Positions 18,815 through 25,556 of a DNA stretch of 32,033 bases are shown here, one piece after another. Within the stretch, counting starts at the first letter, position 1. Every line of letters begins with the position of its first letter. Below the pieces are notes generated by a model, which saw only the letters and a list, made by a program, of their open reading frames with translations, was not told the origin of the DNA and searched no databases. The stretch covers positions 1-32,033 of the forward strand of contig JAHDQI010000341.1 in assembly GCA_018433925.1 (NCBI GenBank). Direction: 5' to 3'. The stretch comes from Phycisphaerae bacterium. GTDB taxonomy: Bacteria; Planctomycetota; Phycisphaerae; Sedimentisphaerales; Anaerohalosphaeraceae. Both the position numbers and the translations under genes were made by a program.

Positions 18815-19453
18815 ATGGTACAATCCGTACAACTCAGTGCCAGTCTGGAAGATTATTTGGAAGCGATCTTCTGCCTCTTTTCGGAAAAAGGCGGCATCCG
18901 AGCCAAAGACATCGCCCGGCGGCTGGGCGTCAAGGCCGGTTCCGTGACCGGGGCGCTGCAGGCGCTTTCGGAAAAGAAGCTGATCCGCTACGCCCCCTAC
19001 GAAGTCATCACCCTGACCTCGGAGGGACTGCAAAAGGCCCGGCAGATTGTACGACGGCATGAGGTTTTAAAGGAGTTCTTTGTGGAGGTGCTGGGGGTCG
19101 ATGAGGCGATTGCCGACGAAGGCGCCTGCACACTCGAACACGGCATCCCCAAGGTGATTTTTGAACGATTAACGGAATTTGTGGAAACGTATAAAAAGGA
19201 TCAAGTCATGACGGATACCAAAAAAGAGGCGTCCCTGGCGGATCTCAAGCCCGGGCAAAAAGGAACCGTCCTGCGGCTCAATCCGCGGGGAAGCATTACC
19301 CGGCGGCTGGCGGATATGGGCATCGGCCGCGGGGCGCTGATTGAAGTCGAGCGGGTGGCCCCGCTGGGAGACCCTATTGATATCAAAGTTCGGGGTTATC
19401 ACCTGTCCCTGCGAAAAAATGAGGCCGCCGAGATCAAGCTGTCTGTCCTGTAA
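18815..19453 (+). CDS. DtxR-family iron-dependent regulator with C-terminal FeoA domain
   Basis: 212 residues. Residues 1-~65 are the winged helix (YLEAIFCLFSEKGGIRAKDIARRLGVKAGSVTGALQAL), and ~70-130 the metal-binding dimerisation domain (RRHEVLKEFFVEVLGVDEAIADEGACTLEHGIP), with the H, E, C and H ligands expected of DtxR/MntR. Residues ~138-212 are a full FeoA/SH3-like domain (SLADLKPGQKGTV, RRLADMGIGRGALIEV, APLGDPI, RGYHLSLRKNEA). No separate feoA gene lies beside feoB, so this fusion may both sense Fe2+ and serve FeoB. The start is ATG 18815 after AGGAAA. It lies 54 bases before feoB, from which a palindromic box separates it. Function as iron repressor is inferred from family and context; manganese sensing is less likely. 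Confidence 0.93.
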   Translation: MVQSVQLSASLEDYLEAIFCLFSEKGGIRAKDIARRLGVKAGSVTGALQALSEKKLIRYAPYEVITLTSEGLQKARQIVRRHEVLKEFFVEVLGVDEAIADEGACTLEHGIPKVIFERLTEFVETYKKDQVMTDTKKEASLADLKPGQKGTVLRLNPRGSITRRLADMGIGRGALIEVERVAPLGDPIDIKVRGYHLSLRKNEAAEIKLSVL

Positions 19454-19472
19454 ATTTTTTTTGGGAGAAATG

Positions 19473-19486
19473 TTAGGTGCACCTAA
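19473..19486. promoter_or_regulatory. Palindromic DtxR/IdeR-like iron box before feoB
   Basis: TTAGGTGCACCTAA is a perfect 14-base palindrome, 21 bases before the feoB start and followed by TTTTATAAGG. The outer halves TTAGG and CCTAA match the ends of the known DtxR/IdeR iron-box consensus (TTAGG...CCTAA). A related sequence occurs at 22004. Confidence 0.8.
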
Positions 19487-19507
19487 TTTTATAAGGCAAG
19501 CAATATT

Positions 19508-21574
19508 ATGAAACAAACACGCATCACCGTCGCCCTTGCGGGCAACCCCAACAGCGGCAAGACCACCCTGTTTAACGCCCTGACCGGCGCCCGCCAGCAC
19601 ATCGGGAATTATCCCGGCGTAACGGTCGAAAAAAAGGAGGGACTGCGTTTTTACAACGGCTTCGAAATCAAGTTCGTGGACCTGCCGGGAACGTACAGTT
19701 TAACCGCTTATTCCATCGAAGAGATCATCGCCCGCGACGTTCTCGTTGCCGAGCCGCCCGACCTGGTGGTGCACGTGGTGGACAGTTCCAATCTTGAACG
19801 AAATCTGTACCTGACTACCCAGTTGATGGAGATGAACACAACGCTGGTGCTGGCGTTTAACATGATCGACGTGGCCCGCCGGCAGGGCCATGATATGGAT
19901 CTGCCCAAGCTGTCCGAGCTGCTGGGCTGCCCGATTGTGCCGACGGTGGCCAGCCGTAAAAAAGGCATCGACCGGCTGCTGGACACAATTATTCAAACCG
20001 CCCGGCACAAAGCGGACCGCCCCGCCAGGCCGCCTCTGCGATACGGCAAGGAAATCGAGCAGCAGCTTGAATCCATCATGCGGCTCATTCCCGACGGCCA
20101 CCCGCTGGCCGAGCCATACGGCCGCCGGTGGCTGGCCCTCAAACTGCTCGAACAGGACCGGGAGATTCTCGACCGCGGCTGGCCGGAGCCGATGATTCAG
20201 GCCGTGGCCCAGAGCGTCGAGCGGATCAAAAAACACGTCGGCGACGAGCCGGAAATCGTGATCGCGGACCGGCGCTACGGAGTGATCTCCGGGGCCTGCC
20301 AGGAAGCGTTTCGGCCGTCGGTTGAATCCCGCCATACGGCCAGTGACGCGGCCGATGCGGTGCTGCTGCATCGGCTGCTCGGACTGCCGATTTTCGCGCT
20401 GCTGATGTATGCGGTCTTTGCATTGACCTTTCGGCTGGGCGATCCCCTGATGGGCTGGATCGAGACGGCGTTTGAGGGGCTGGCGACAGCGACGGCAGGA
20501 CTGTGGCCGCCCGATGCCGAAAGCCCGGTCAAGTCCCTGCTCGTGGACGGGATCCTCGGCGGCGTCGGGGGCGTAGTCGTCTTCCTGCCGAACATTCTGC
20601 TGCTGTTTTTGGCCATCGCGATTATCGAGGACAGCGGCTACATGGCCCGGGCGGCCTTTTTGATGGACCGAGTCATGCACAAAATCGGGCTGCACGGAAA
20701 AAGTTTCATTCCCATGCTGATCGGCTTCGGATGTTCGATCCCGGCGATGATGGGCACCCGGATTCTTGAAGACAGGCGAAACCGGCTGACGACGCTGATG
20801 ATTATCCCGCTGATGAGCTGCGGGGCGCGGCTGCCGATCTATGCGCTGCTGATCCCGGCGTTCTTTGCGCCCTGCTGGCACGGCCTGATGATGTGGCTGA
20901 TTTACATGATCGGCATCGGGCTGGCGATTGTCTGCGCCTGGCTGCTGCGCAAAACCCTGCTGCGGGGACAGACCGTTCCCTTCGTGATGGAACTGCCCCC
21001 CTATCGAGTGCCGACGCTGCGCGGGGTGCTGCTGCACATGTGGCAGCGGGGCGGGTTGTATCTGAAAAAGGCCGGAACGGTCATTTTGGCGATCTCCATC
21101 GTTCTGTGGGCCATGACCAGCTATCCAAAGGTCGGCGACGAGGCGCTGGCAGGGCTCAGCGAGGAGCAGGCCGGGCAGGTTGCATTGCGGCATTCCATCG
21201 CCGGCCGAGTCGGCAGCGCCCTCGGCCCGGTCCTCCGGCCGATGGGATTCGATGAACGCATCGGAACGGCCCTGATCGGGGCCCTGGCGGCCAAGGAAGT
21301 CTTTGTCGCCCAGTTGGGTATTGTCTATTCCATGGGACAGACCGATGAGGAATCGGAAACCCTGCGCGAAAAACTGCGGCAGGATTACACGCCCCTGCAG
21401 GGCTTCTGCATCATGCTCTTTGCGCTGATCAGCGCCCCGTGCATTGCCACCGTGGCCGTCTGCCGGCGGGAGAGCGGCACCTGGACGTGGGCACTGTTCC
21501 AGTTTGCCGGCCTGACGGCCCTGGCCTACGGCATCACTGCGGTTGTCTATCAGGTTGGGCGTCTGCTGCTCTGA
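19508..21574 (+). CDS. feoB: Ferrous iron transport protein FeoB
   Basis: GTP-driven Fe2+ importer of the inner membrane, 688 residues. The N-terminal G domain shows G1 GNPNSGKT (13-20), G3 DLPG (58-61) and G4 NMID (118-121), followed by a helical GDI region (about 170-270). The membrane part starts near residue 295 and has two Gate domains, seen in IEDSGYMARAAFLMDRVMHK and FGCSIPAMMGTRILEDRRNR, with the metal-path cysteine in G-C-S-I-P. A second such signature is ISAPCIATVAVCRRE near the C-terminus. The start ATG follows the iron box and a weak AAGG site. The next gene begins six bases after the stop, so they are co-transcribed. It is expected to be repressed when iron is plentiful. Confidence 0.97.
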   Translation: MKQTRITVALAGNPNSGKTTLFNALTGARQHIGNYPGVTVEKKEGLRFYNGFEIKFVDLPGTYSLTAYSIEEIIARDVLVAEPPDLVVHVVDSSNLERNLYLTTQLMEMNTTLVLAFNMIDVARRQGHDMDLPKLSELLGCPIVPTVASRKKGIDRLLDTIIQTARHKADRPARPPLRYGKEIEQQLESIMRLIPDGHPLAEPYGRRWLALKLLEQDREILDRGWPEPMIQAVAQSVERIKKHVGDEPEIVIADRRYGVISGACQEAFRPSVESRHTASDAADAVLLHRLLGLPIFALLMYAVFALTFRLGDPLMGWIETAFEGLATATAGLWPPDAESPVKSLLVDGILGGVGGVVVFLPNILLLFLAIAIIEDSGYMARAAFLMDRVMHKIGLHGKSFIPMLIGFGCSIPAMMGTRILEDRRNRLTTLMIIPLMSCGARLPIYALLIPAFFAPCWHGLMMWLIYMIGIGLAIVCAWLLRKTLLRGQTVPFVMELPPYRVPTLRGVLLHMWQRGGLYLKKAGTVILAISIVLWAMTSYPKVGDEALAGLSEEQAGQVALRHSIAGRVGSALGPVLRPMGFDERIGTALIGALAAKEVFVAQLGIVYSMGQTDEESETLREKLRQDYTPLQGFCIMLFALISAPCIATVAVCRRESGTWTWALFQFAGLTALAYGITAVVYQVGRLLL

Positions 21575-21580
21575 CAAACA

Positions 21581-22006
21581 ATGAGAACCGCGATTAATTT
21601 CACTGTCGATTGTATTCTTCTGGGACTGCTGGCCGGGGTGGTGTGGACCGGCCTGGTGATGCGGTATGTCCTGCCGCCGGGTTTTCGGGGCTGTTACGGC
21701 TGGACCCTGTGGGGCCTGGGAAGGCATGATTACGGAACGATTCATTACGGCCTGTCGGTTTTGATGGTCCTGTTCAGCGGGATTCATCTGGGACTGCATT
21801 GGAGATGGTTTTGCGCAAAACTCAACGCACGGGTACGAACCCGGGGCCAATCGCTGATCGCCCTACTGCTCGTTCTATTTCTGTTTGGTCTTTGCATAGG
21901 AAGCGTGTTTTTTCTGCACAAACAGGTCTGCAAGCCAAATGCCCGCCCTGCTGCCGCAGCCGCGGAGCCGGGGGAAAAGAGATCCTTTTTTTTAATCCCA
22001 AAATAA
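21581..22006 (+). CDS. DUF4405-like small membrane protein with histidine pairs
   Basis: 141 residues with about four hydrophobic helices. Histidines H49, H55, H69 and H73 (RHDYGTIHYG; SGIHLGLHWRW) sit at helix ends in the arrangement of DUF4405/cytochrome b-like proteins and could bind haem, though this is not proven. The C-terminal ~25 residues are a soluble tail with alanine and proline. It begins six bases after feoB without its own ribosome-binding site, so it is translationally coupled to FeoB. A redox role in keeping iron in the ferrous state is a plausible inference. Confidence 0.7.
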   Translation: MRTAINFTVDCILLGLLAGVVWTGLVMRYVLPPGFRGCYGWTLWGLGRHDYGTIHYGLSVLMVLFSGIHLGLHWRWFCAKLNARVRTRGQSLIALLLVLFLFGLCIGSVFFLHKQVCKPNARPAAAAAEPGEKRSFFLIPK

Positions 22007-22017
22007 GGTGCGGCTAA
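22004..22017. promoter_or_regulatory. Second DtxR-like box before the PEP-CTERM gene
   Basis: TAAGGTGCGGCTAA agrees with the feoB box at 11 of 14 positions and is likewise followed within two bases by TTTATAAGG. It begins on the TAA stop codon of the DUF4405-like gene and lies 117 bases before the next start. Shared downstream bases argue for one duplicated regulatory element rather than chance. Confidence 0.65.
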
Positions 22018-22067
22018 CTTTATAAGGAACTACAAAGTCACCGGAAAAACACAACAGGAAGAAAGAA

Positions 22068-22088
22068 GACACCAAATGGTTTGGTGTC
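22068..22088 (+). promoter_or_regulatory. Perfect nine-base-pair hairpin in the leader of the PEP-CTERM gene
   Basis: GACACCAAA (22068-22076) pairs with TTTGGTGTC (22080-22088) around loop TGG. No T run follows on the + strand, so it is not a standard terminator. It could be an mRNA-stability hairpin or a dyad operator. Confidence 0.55.
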
Positions 22089-22133
22089 ATAAAAAAGTAC
22101 AGTCATCGGTACACAATGAAAGGAAAGGGAAAG

Positions 22134-22793
22134 ATGAAAAACCGAACAAGCAACAACCGGGGGATAAGCTTACTGTGGACGCTTGCAGTCTGTGCCCTCT
22201 CGTCTGCCGGCCAGGCGGGGCCGGCAAACAGCCGGAACTGGGCCGACAGCGTGGTCAGCTACACCTCACAGATTCAAAACTACGAGGGCACGCTGATGGG
22301 TCCATCCACAGAATATTGGCTGCTGGGCCCCTCCGATACGGACCAAAACGGGAACCTGTATGCTTTCGACTGGGGCATTGACCAAATGACAAATGCCGGC
22401 TGGAAGGCAGCGGCCCCGGCCCAGGAGATCGTTGTCCAATTCGATACGGCGCTGACGGACGGCGCCGGAGACGACCTTGTCATTCGACTGTTTTGCGGTC
22501 CCAAAGCCGAAGCTTCGGTCTATGTAAGCGAGGACGGATCCAACTGGATTCAGCTTGATTCGATTGTCGGCGCTGCGCAGCAGGACCTTGGAACGCCCGG
22601 ACAACTGGCGGATGTATCGTACGATTTTGAAGGACTTGGAATCCGCGGGGTCCATTACGTAAAGGTCTATCGGGAAACCACCGGCAACGGAACCGGGATG
22701 TTTTTTGACTCGTTCGGTACCGCGGTGCCCGAACCGGCGACACTCCTGCTGCTGGGAGCAGGAGCCGCCGCGTGCCTGAGAAAACGGAAATAG
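22134..22793 (+). CDS. Secreted PEP-CTERM protein of the iron locus
   Basis: 219 residues. An N-terminal signal peptide (SLLWTLAVCALSSAGQA) leads to a beta-rich body, and the C-terminus is a canonical PEP-CTERM tag: VPEP, hydrophobic helix LLLLGAGAAAC, and R-K-R-K at the end. Exosortase would cut and anchor it at the surface. The body has the signature GAGDDLVIRLFCGP and GMFFDSFGTAV, shared with the dockerin-tagged protein at 23614, so the two are paralogues. ATG 22134 is preferred over 22116 because AAAGGAAAGGGA lies directly before it. An intrinsic terminator follows. The sequence resembles discoidin-like or F5/8-type carbohydrate-binding jelly rolls only in general character. Molecular function is unknown, and iron control is inferred from the box upstream. 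Confidence 0.85.
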   Translation: MKNRTSNNRGISLLWTLAVCALSSAGQAGPANSRNWADSVVSYTSQIQNYEGTLMGPSTEYWLLGPSDTDQNGNLYAFDWGIDQMTNAGWKAAAPAQEIVVQFDTALTDGAGDDLVIRLFCGPKAEASVYVSEDGSNWIQLDSIVGAAQQDLGTPGQLADVSYDFEGLGIRGVHYVKVYRETTGNGTGMFFDSFGTAVPEPATLLLLGAGAAACLRKRK

Positions 22794-22809
22794 AACGACG
22801 GCTCCTTCA

Positions 22810-22843
22810 GGATGCGGGCCCTCGCTCGGCCCGTATCCTTTTT
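22810..22843 (+). terminator. Intrinsic terminator between PEP-CTERM and prepilin-like genes
   Basis: GGATGCGGGCC (22810-22820) pairs with GGCCCGTATCC (22828-22838), eleven pairs including one G-U, loop of seven, then TTTTT. It ends only 13 bases before the next start codon, so downstream genes depend on read-through or another promoter. Confidence 0.85.
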
Positions 22844-22856
22844 CGGGGATTTGTTG

Positions 22857-23594
22857 ATGAAGCACAAAATCGAAAAAGCGTTTACCGTAATCGAACTGCT
22901 GACGGTCATTGGCATAATCGCCCTGCTGATGGGGATTGTGCTGCCTTCCCTGTCTGCCGCCAGGGAGCAGACCCGATCGGTTCTCTGCCGGGCCAATCTC
23001 AAACAGCTCGGCCTGGCCCTGCGGATGTATGGAGACGATTGTAACGGGAATATGCCGTCAGCGGAACCGTATCCCGGCAGTTACGGCAAAAGCGCTCAGC
23101 ATTGGTTCAACAACGCGGCCCTGCTGAACCCGTTGGGACTGGAAGTCAGGATCGATGAAAACGGAGAGCCGGTCGGGCCGGGCAAACAGCGTTCCGTGCT
23201 GACCTGCCCGACTCACAAAAAACCGGACTGGTCCCGGGACAGTCTGCCGGAGGATCCGGCCAGGGAGCGGGCGTTTGCCCTGAGCTATATGGCCAACGGA
23301 ACGCTGGGCGTTTCGGGCAAATGCAATCAGCCCACGGAATACCGGCAGGAGCGCGAATTCAAGAATCCCGCCAGGGCCATGATGTTCTGTGAAGGCAACG
23401 GGACGGAGTCGGTCCCGGGAACCGTGCTTTTCGACGGATGTCCCAAACCCAATCTGTTGTTTCGACATCGCGGCCGGGCCCATGCCCTTTTTCTCGACCA
23501 GCATGTTGAATTGCGGACGGAAGAGGAGGTGCCTTTCTGCAGTCGATTTGATGAAAAACGTTTCGGCGAATTCTGGTACGCCAAAAAACCTTAA
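22857..23594 (+). CDS. Prepilin-like protein with variant H-X9-DG motif
   Basis: 245 residues. The N-terminus KIEKAFTVIELLTVIGIIALL is a prepilin leader: cut A8/F9 and E at mature position 5. Near the C-terminus HRGRAHALFLDQHVE has the layout of the planctomycete H-X9-DG domain, but the D-G pair is D-Q. The middle (CRANLKQLGLALRMYGDDCNG, LTCPTHKKPDW, ALSYMANG) is typical of the DUF1559-type family. ATG 22857 starts the leader; an earlier ATG (22812) would add 15 residues and fall inside the terminator. The ribosome-binding site is poor because the terminator occupies the leader. It is followed after 19 bases by a dockerin-tagged protein. Its role in the iron locus is unknown. Confidence 0.88.
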   Translation: MKHKIEKAFTVIELLTVIGIIALLMGIVLPSLSAAREQTRSVLCRANLKQLGLALRMYGDDCNGNMPSAEPYPGSYGKSAQHWFNNAALLNPLGLEVRIDENGEPVGPGKQRSVLTCPTHKKPDWSRDSLPEDPARERAFALSYMANGTLGVSGKCNQPTEYRQEREFKNPARAMMFCEGNGTESVPGTVLFDGCPKPNLLFRHRGRAHALFLDQHVELRTEEEVPFCSRFDEKRFGEFWYAKKP

Positions 23595-23613
23595 CCCTTA
23601 ACAAGGAGACGGA

Positions 23614-24573
23614 ATGAAACAGGGAATCCTTACGGGATGGATATTGGCACTATGCGGAACGGCGTCGGCCCGCTACATAGAAGGCATTAACTGGGCCGAC
23701 CGGGTCGTGTATCATACAGACAAAATTCAAAGTTTTGTGGACGGGTATTGCGGAGGCCCCGGGGCGCTGATGATGCAGTCCGTAACCCCGGCAACCACCT
23801 GGCTGGTGCTGGGCCCCGGCGATGCCGACGGCAACGGCGACCTGTACGCCTGGGACTTTGACCGGGGGGACCGGGATTATGTGGCCGGGTGGCGATCAGC
23901 TTCCGCTGCACACGCCGACCAGGAAATCATCGTGCAGTTTGACCACGGAATCCGGGATGCGGCCGGCGATGATCTGGTCATTCGCCTGTATGGCGGGCCG
24001 CTGGCGGCCGCCTCTGTCTGGGCCAGTACGGACGGCCGGAGTTTTACGCAAATCGGCGTCATCGAGGGACAACTCAACGGGCTTCCCGGCACACCGGGCC
24101 GGTTCTATGACGCATCTTTTGATTTGGACGGACGATTTGCCGAGCCCGTCCATTTTATCCGGGTTTGCCGAGAGGTGACCCAGCCGCAGTCCGGCATGTT
24201 TTTTGACTCGTTCCGCACCGCCTATGTGGATCTGCCTGAGATCGGCGAACCGGTTGCCCGGTATGGCTGGTCTCTGAAAGCAGATGTCAATCAGGACGGG
24301 TATGTCAATCTGAACGATCTGGCAGGGATCTCCGCTCAATGGAAGCGGTGCAACGATCCGAATCATCCGCTTGCAGATCTGTGGCTTTTTGAGGATCCCA
24401 ATTCCATCCCGTCAAGCTGCCACGGCGTCCATCAGGCGGGAATGGGCATGGACGGCGACCTGAACCGGGACTGCCGGGTGGACCTGGCGGATTTGCAGGT
24501 CTTTACGGAATTCTACCTGCTTTGCAATGACCCGGACGACCCGGCATGCCTTCCAAACTGGCCGGAGATATAA
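23614..24573 (+). CDS. Secreted dockerin-like protein, paralogue of the PEP-CTERM protein
   Basis: 319 residues. After a signal peptide (ILTGWILALCGTASA) comes a ~190-residue domain homologous to the PEP-CTERM protein at 22134: shared features are NWAD-V near the start, LGP-D-NG-LYA-D, AAGDDLVIRLYGGP and SGMFFDSFRTA. Instead of a PEP-CTERM tag it ends in two dockerin-like calcium repeats, DVNQDGYVNLNDLAGISAQW and DLNRDCRVDLADLQVF. The second lacks the usual D/N at one calcium position (C and R instead of D and G). A strong AAGGAG precedes the ATG. It is probably exported and attached by a different route from its paralogue. It may bind a surface ligand or metal-bearing substrate; no enzyme motif is visible. 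Confidence 0.85.
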   Translation: MKQGILTGWILALCGTASARYIEGINWADRVVYHTDKIQSFVDGYCGGPGALMMQSVTPATTWLVLGPGDADGNGDLYAWDFDRGDRDYVAGWRSASAAHADQEIIVQFDHGIRDAAGDDLVIRLYGGPLAAASVWASTDGRSFTQIGVIEGQLNGLPGTPGRFYDASFDLDGRFAEPVHFIRVCREVTQPQSGMFFDSFRTAYVDLPEIGEPVARYGWSLKADVNQDGYVNLNDLAGISAQWKRCNDPNHPLADLWLFEDPNSIPSSCHGVHQAGMGMDGDLNRDCRVDLADLQVFTEFYLLCNDPDDPACLPNWPEI

Positions 24574-24609
24574 ACGAACAGTCATCCCATTAAAAAACAG
24601 GAAAACAGG

Positions 24610-25290
24610 ATGAAACGAAAACACATGACAAAAAAAATGAGTGTGACAGTCGCCCTTGTCCTGGGTATGATTTTTTCCGGGTGCAAACGAACGGATGAAA
24701 CGCAGGCGGCCATCGCCGCACTCAGAGCACAGCTCAGCCCGCTGCAGGTGCGTAACTCGGACGGCTCCGTTAAGACGATTTCCTTTGAACAGGCGCTGCA
24801 CTGGCATGAAACCCGGGAATCGGACCATGCTGAAGCAGAAGACGATCATCATGCCGCCGAATCACACCCGATCTGCCTGGGAGTGCTGGCCGGGTACCAG
24901 GCCATCCGCTATGCCTGCGATCAGCTTTTCCCGGAAGAGAGTGCGGCCGCAGACGACTTTGAGATTGAAGTCAGCGGCCCGATGAACGGGGTACGGGACA
25001 TCCTGGCCCTTTATACCGGCAAAGAAACGGATTTTAAGGGCGCCCCGGGACCGATAAGTCGAAACAGCTTCACCTTTACGGCATGGAAGCTGTCAACCAA
25101 TCAGTCTGTCGTGTTTCGGCTCCGCGAGGGCCTTATCCCCAACCTGTTCTATGAACTGAAAAATGAAGGCGCCGCCTGCGGCCATCCCCAACTGGGCAAA
25201 ATGAAACAGCAAACAATTCTGAATCTCCTCTCTGTGCCGGCCGGGGACTGTTTTGAACGGCTGGAAAATGCCGCTTTTTCAAATCGCTAA
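24610..25290 (+). CDS. FmdE-like lipoprotein with histidine-rich segment
   Basis: 226 residues. A signal peptide with lipobox MIFSGC makes C24 or its neighbour the lipidated cysteine. Residues ~65-85 form a histidine/acid-rich stretch (HWHETRESDHAEAEDDHHAAES) that likely binds metal. The following HPICLGVLAGYQA, MNGVRDILALYTG and FTFTAWKLSTNQSVVFRLREG resemble the N-terminal domain of FmdE-type proteins, with the H-x-C metal motif in altered form (HPIC against HGHxCPG). Two later cysteines (AACGHP, PAGDC) may join in metal binding. Exact activity is unknown; a periplasmic metal-binding or metal-transfer role fits the neighbours feoB and the Cys-rich protein. ATG 24610 is used; ATG 24625 is possible. 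Confidence 0.65.
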   Translation: MKRKHMTKKMSVTVALVLGMIFSGCKRTDETQAAIAALRAQLSPLQVRNSDGSVKTISFEQALHWHETRESDHAEAEDDHHAAESHPICLGVLAGYQAIRYACDQLFPEESAAADDFEIEVSGPMNGVRDILALYTGKETDFKGAPGPISRNSFTFTAWKLSTNQSVVFRLREGLIPNLFYELKNEGAACGHPQLGKMKQQTILNLLSVPAGDCFERLENAAFSNR

Positions 25291-25310
25291 ATAAGAACGG
25301 AGAAGACAGA

Positions 25311-25481
25311 ATGGAAACAATTTCGGTCATTGCAGTGGTGGGCGCGGCGGCCTGGTGGATGATTCGCCAATGGACCGGCCCGAAGAAAAAAGACGGCGCC
25401 TGCGGATGCGGCGGAAGCTGTGCCGATTGCCCGCTCAAAAAAAACGCCTCGGGTTCTGACGGAGTCGATTGGGACGTGTAA
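25311..25481 (+). CDS. FeoB-associated Cys-rich small membrane protein
   Basis: 56 residues, translated by eye: one membrane helix (ISVIAVVGAAAWWMIRQW), then a basic stretch and a cysteine cluster CGCGGSCADC (31-40). This is the pattern of the FeoB-associated Cys-rich family (PF12669-like), usually found immediately beside feoB; here it sits 3.7 kb downstream. The cluster could handle Fe2+ or an iron-sulphur centre near FeoB. GGAG (25299-25302) precedes the ATG by eight bases. Its presence ties the intervening surface-protein genes to iron metabolism. The family function has not been proven. Confidence 0.85.
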   Translation: METISVIAVVGAAAWWMIRQWTGPKKKDGACGCGGSCADCPLKKNASGSDGVDWDV

Positions 25482-25483
25482 GG

Positions 25484-25512
25484 TTGACTGATCTGTAAAC
25501 AATCTTTATGCT
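25484..25512 (+). promoter_or_regulatory. Candidate sigma-70 promoter of the OprB-type porin
   Basis: TTGACT (25484-25489), 17-base spacer, TATGCT (25507-25512). It lies directly after the stop of the Cys-rich gene and 45 bases before the porin start. Confidence 0.6.
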
Positions 25513-25556
25513 GGCACCAATCTGAAATACACAACACACCACGGAAAGGAAATAGT

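Noticed and set aside
19700-21850. 716-codon open frame on the minus strand
   Set aside because: Lies wholly opposite feoB and its neighbour; composition is repetitive in R, Q, H and P with no family motif. It is a by-product of G+C-rich codons.
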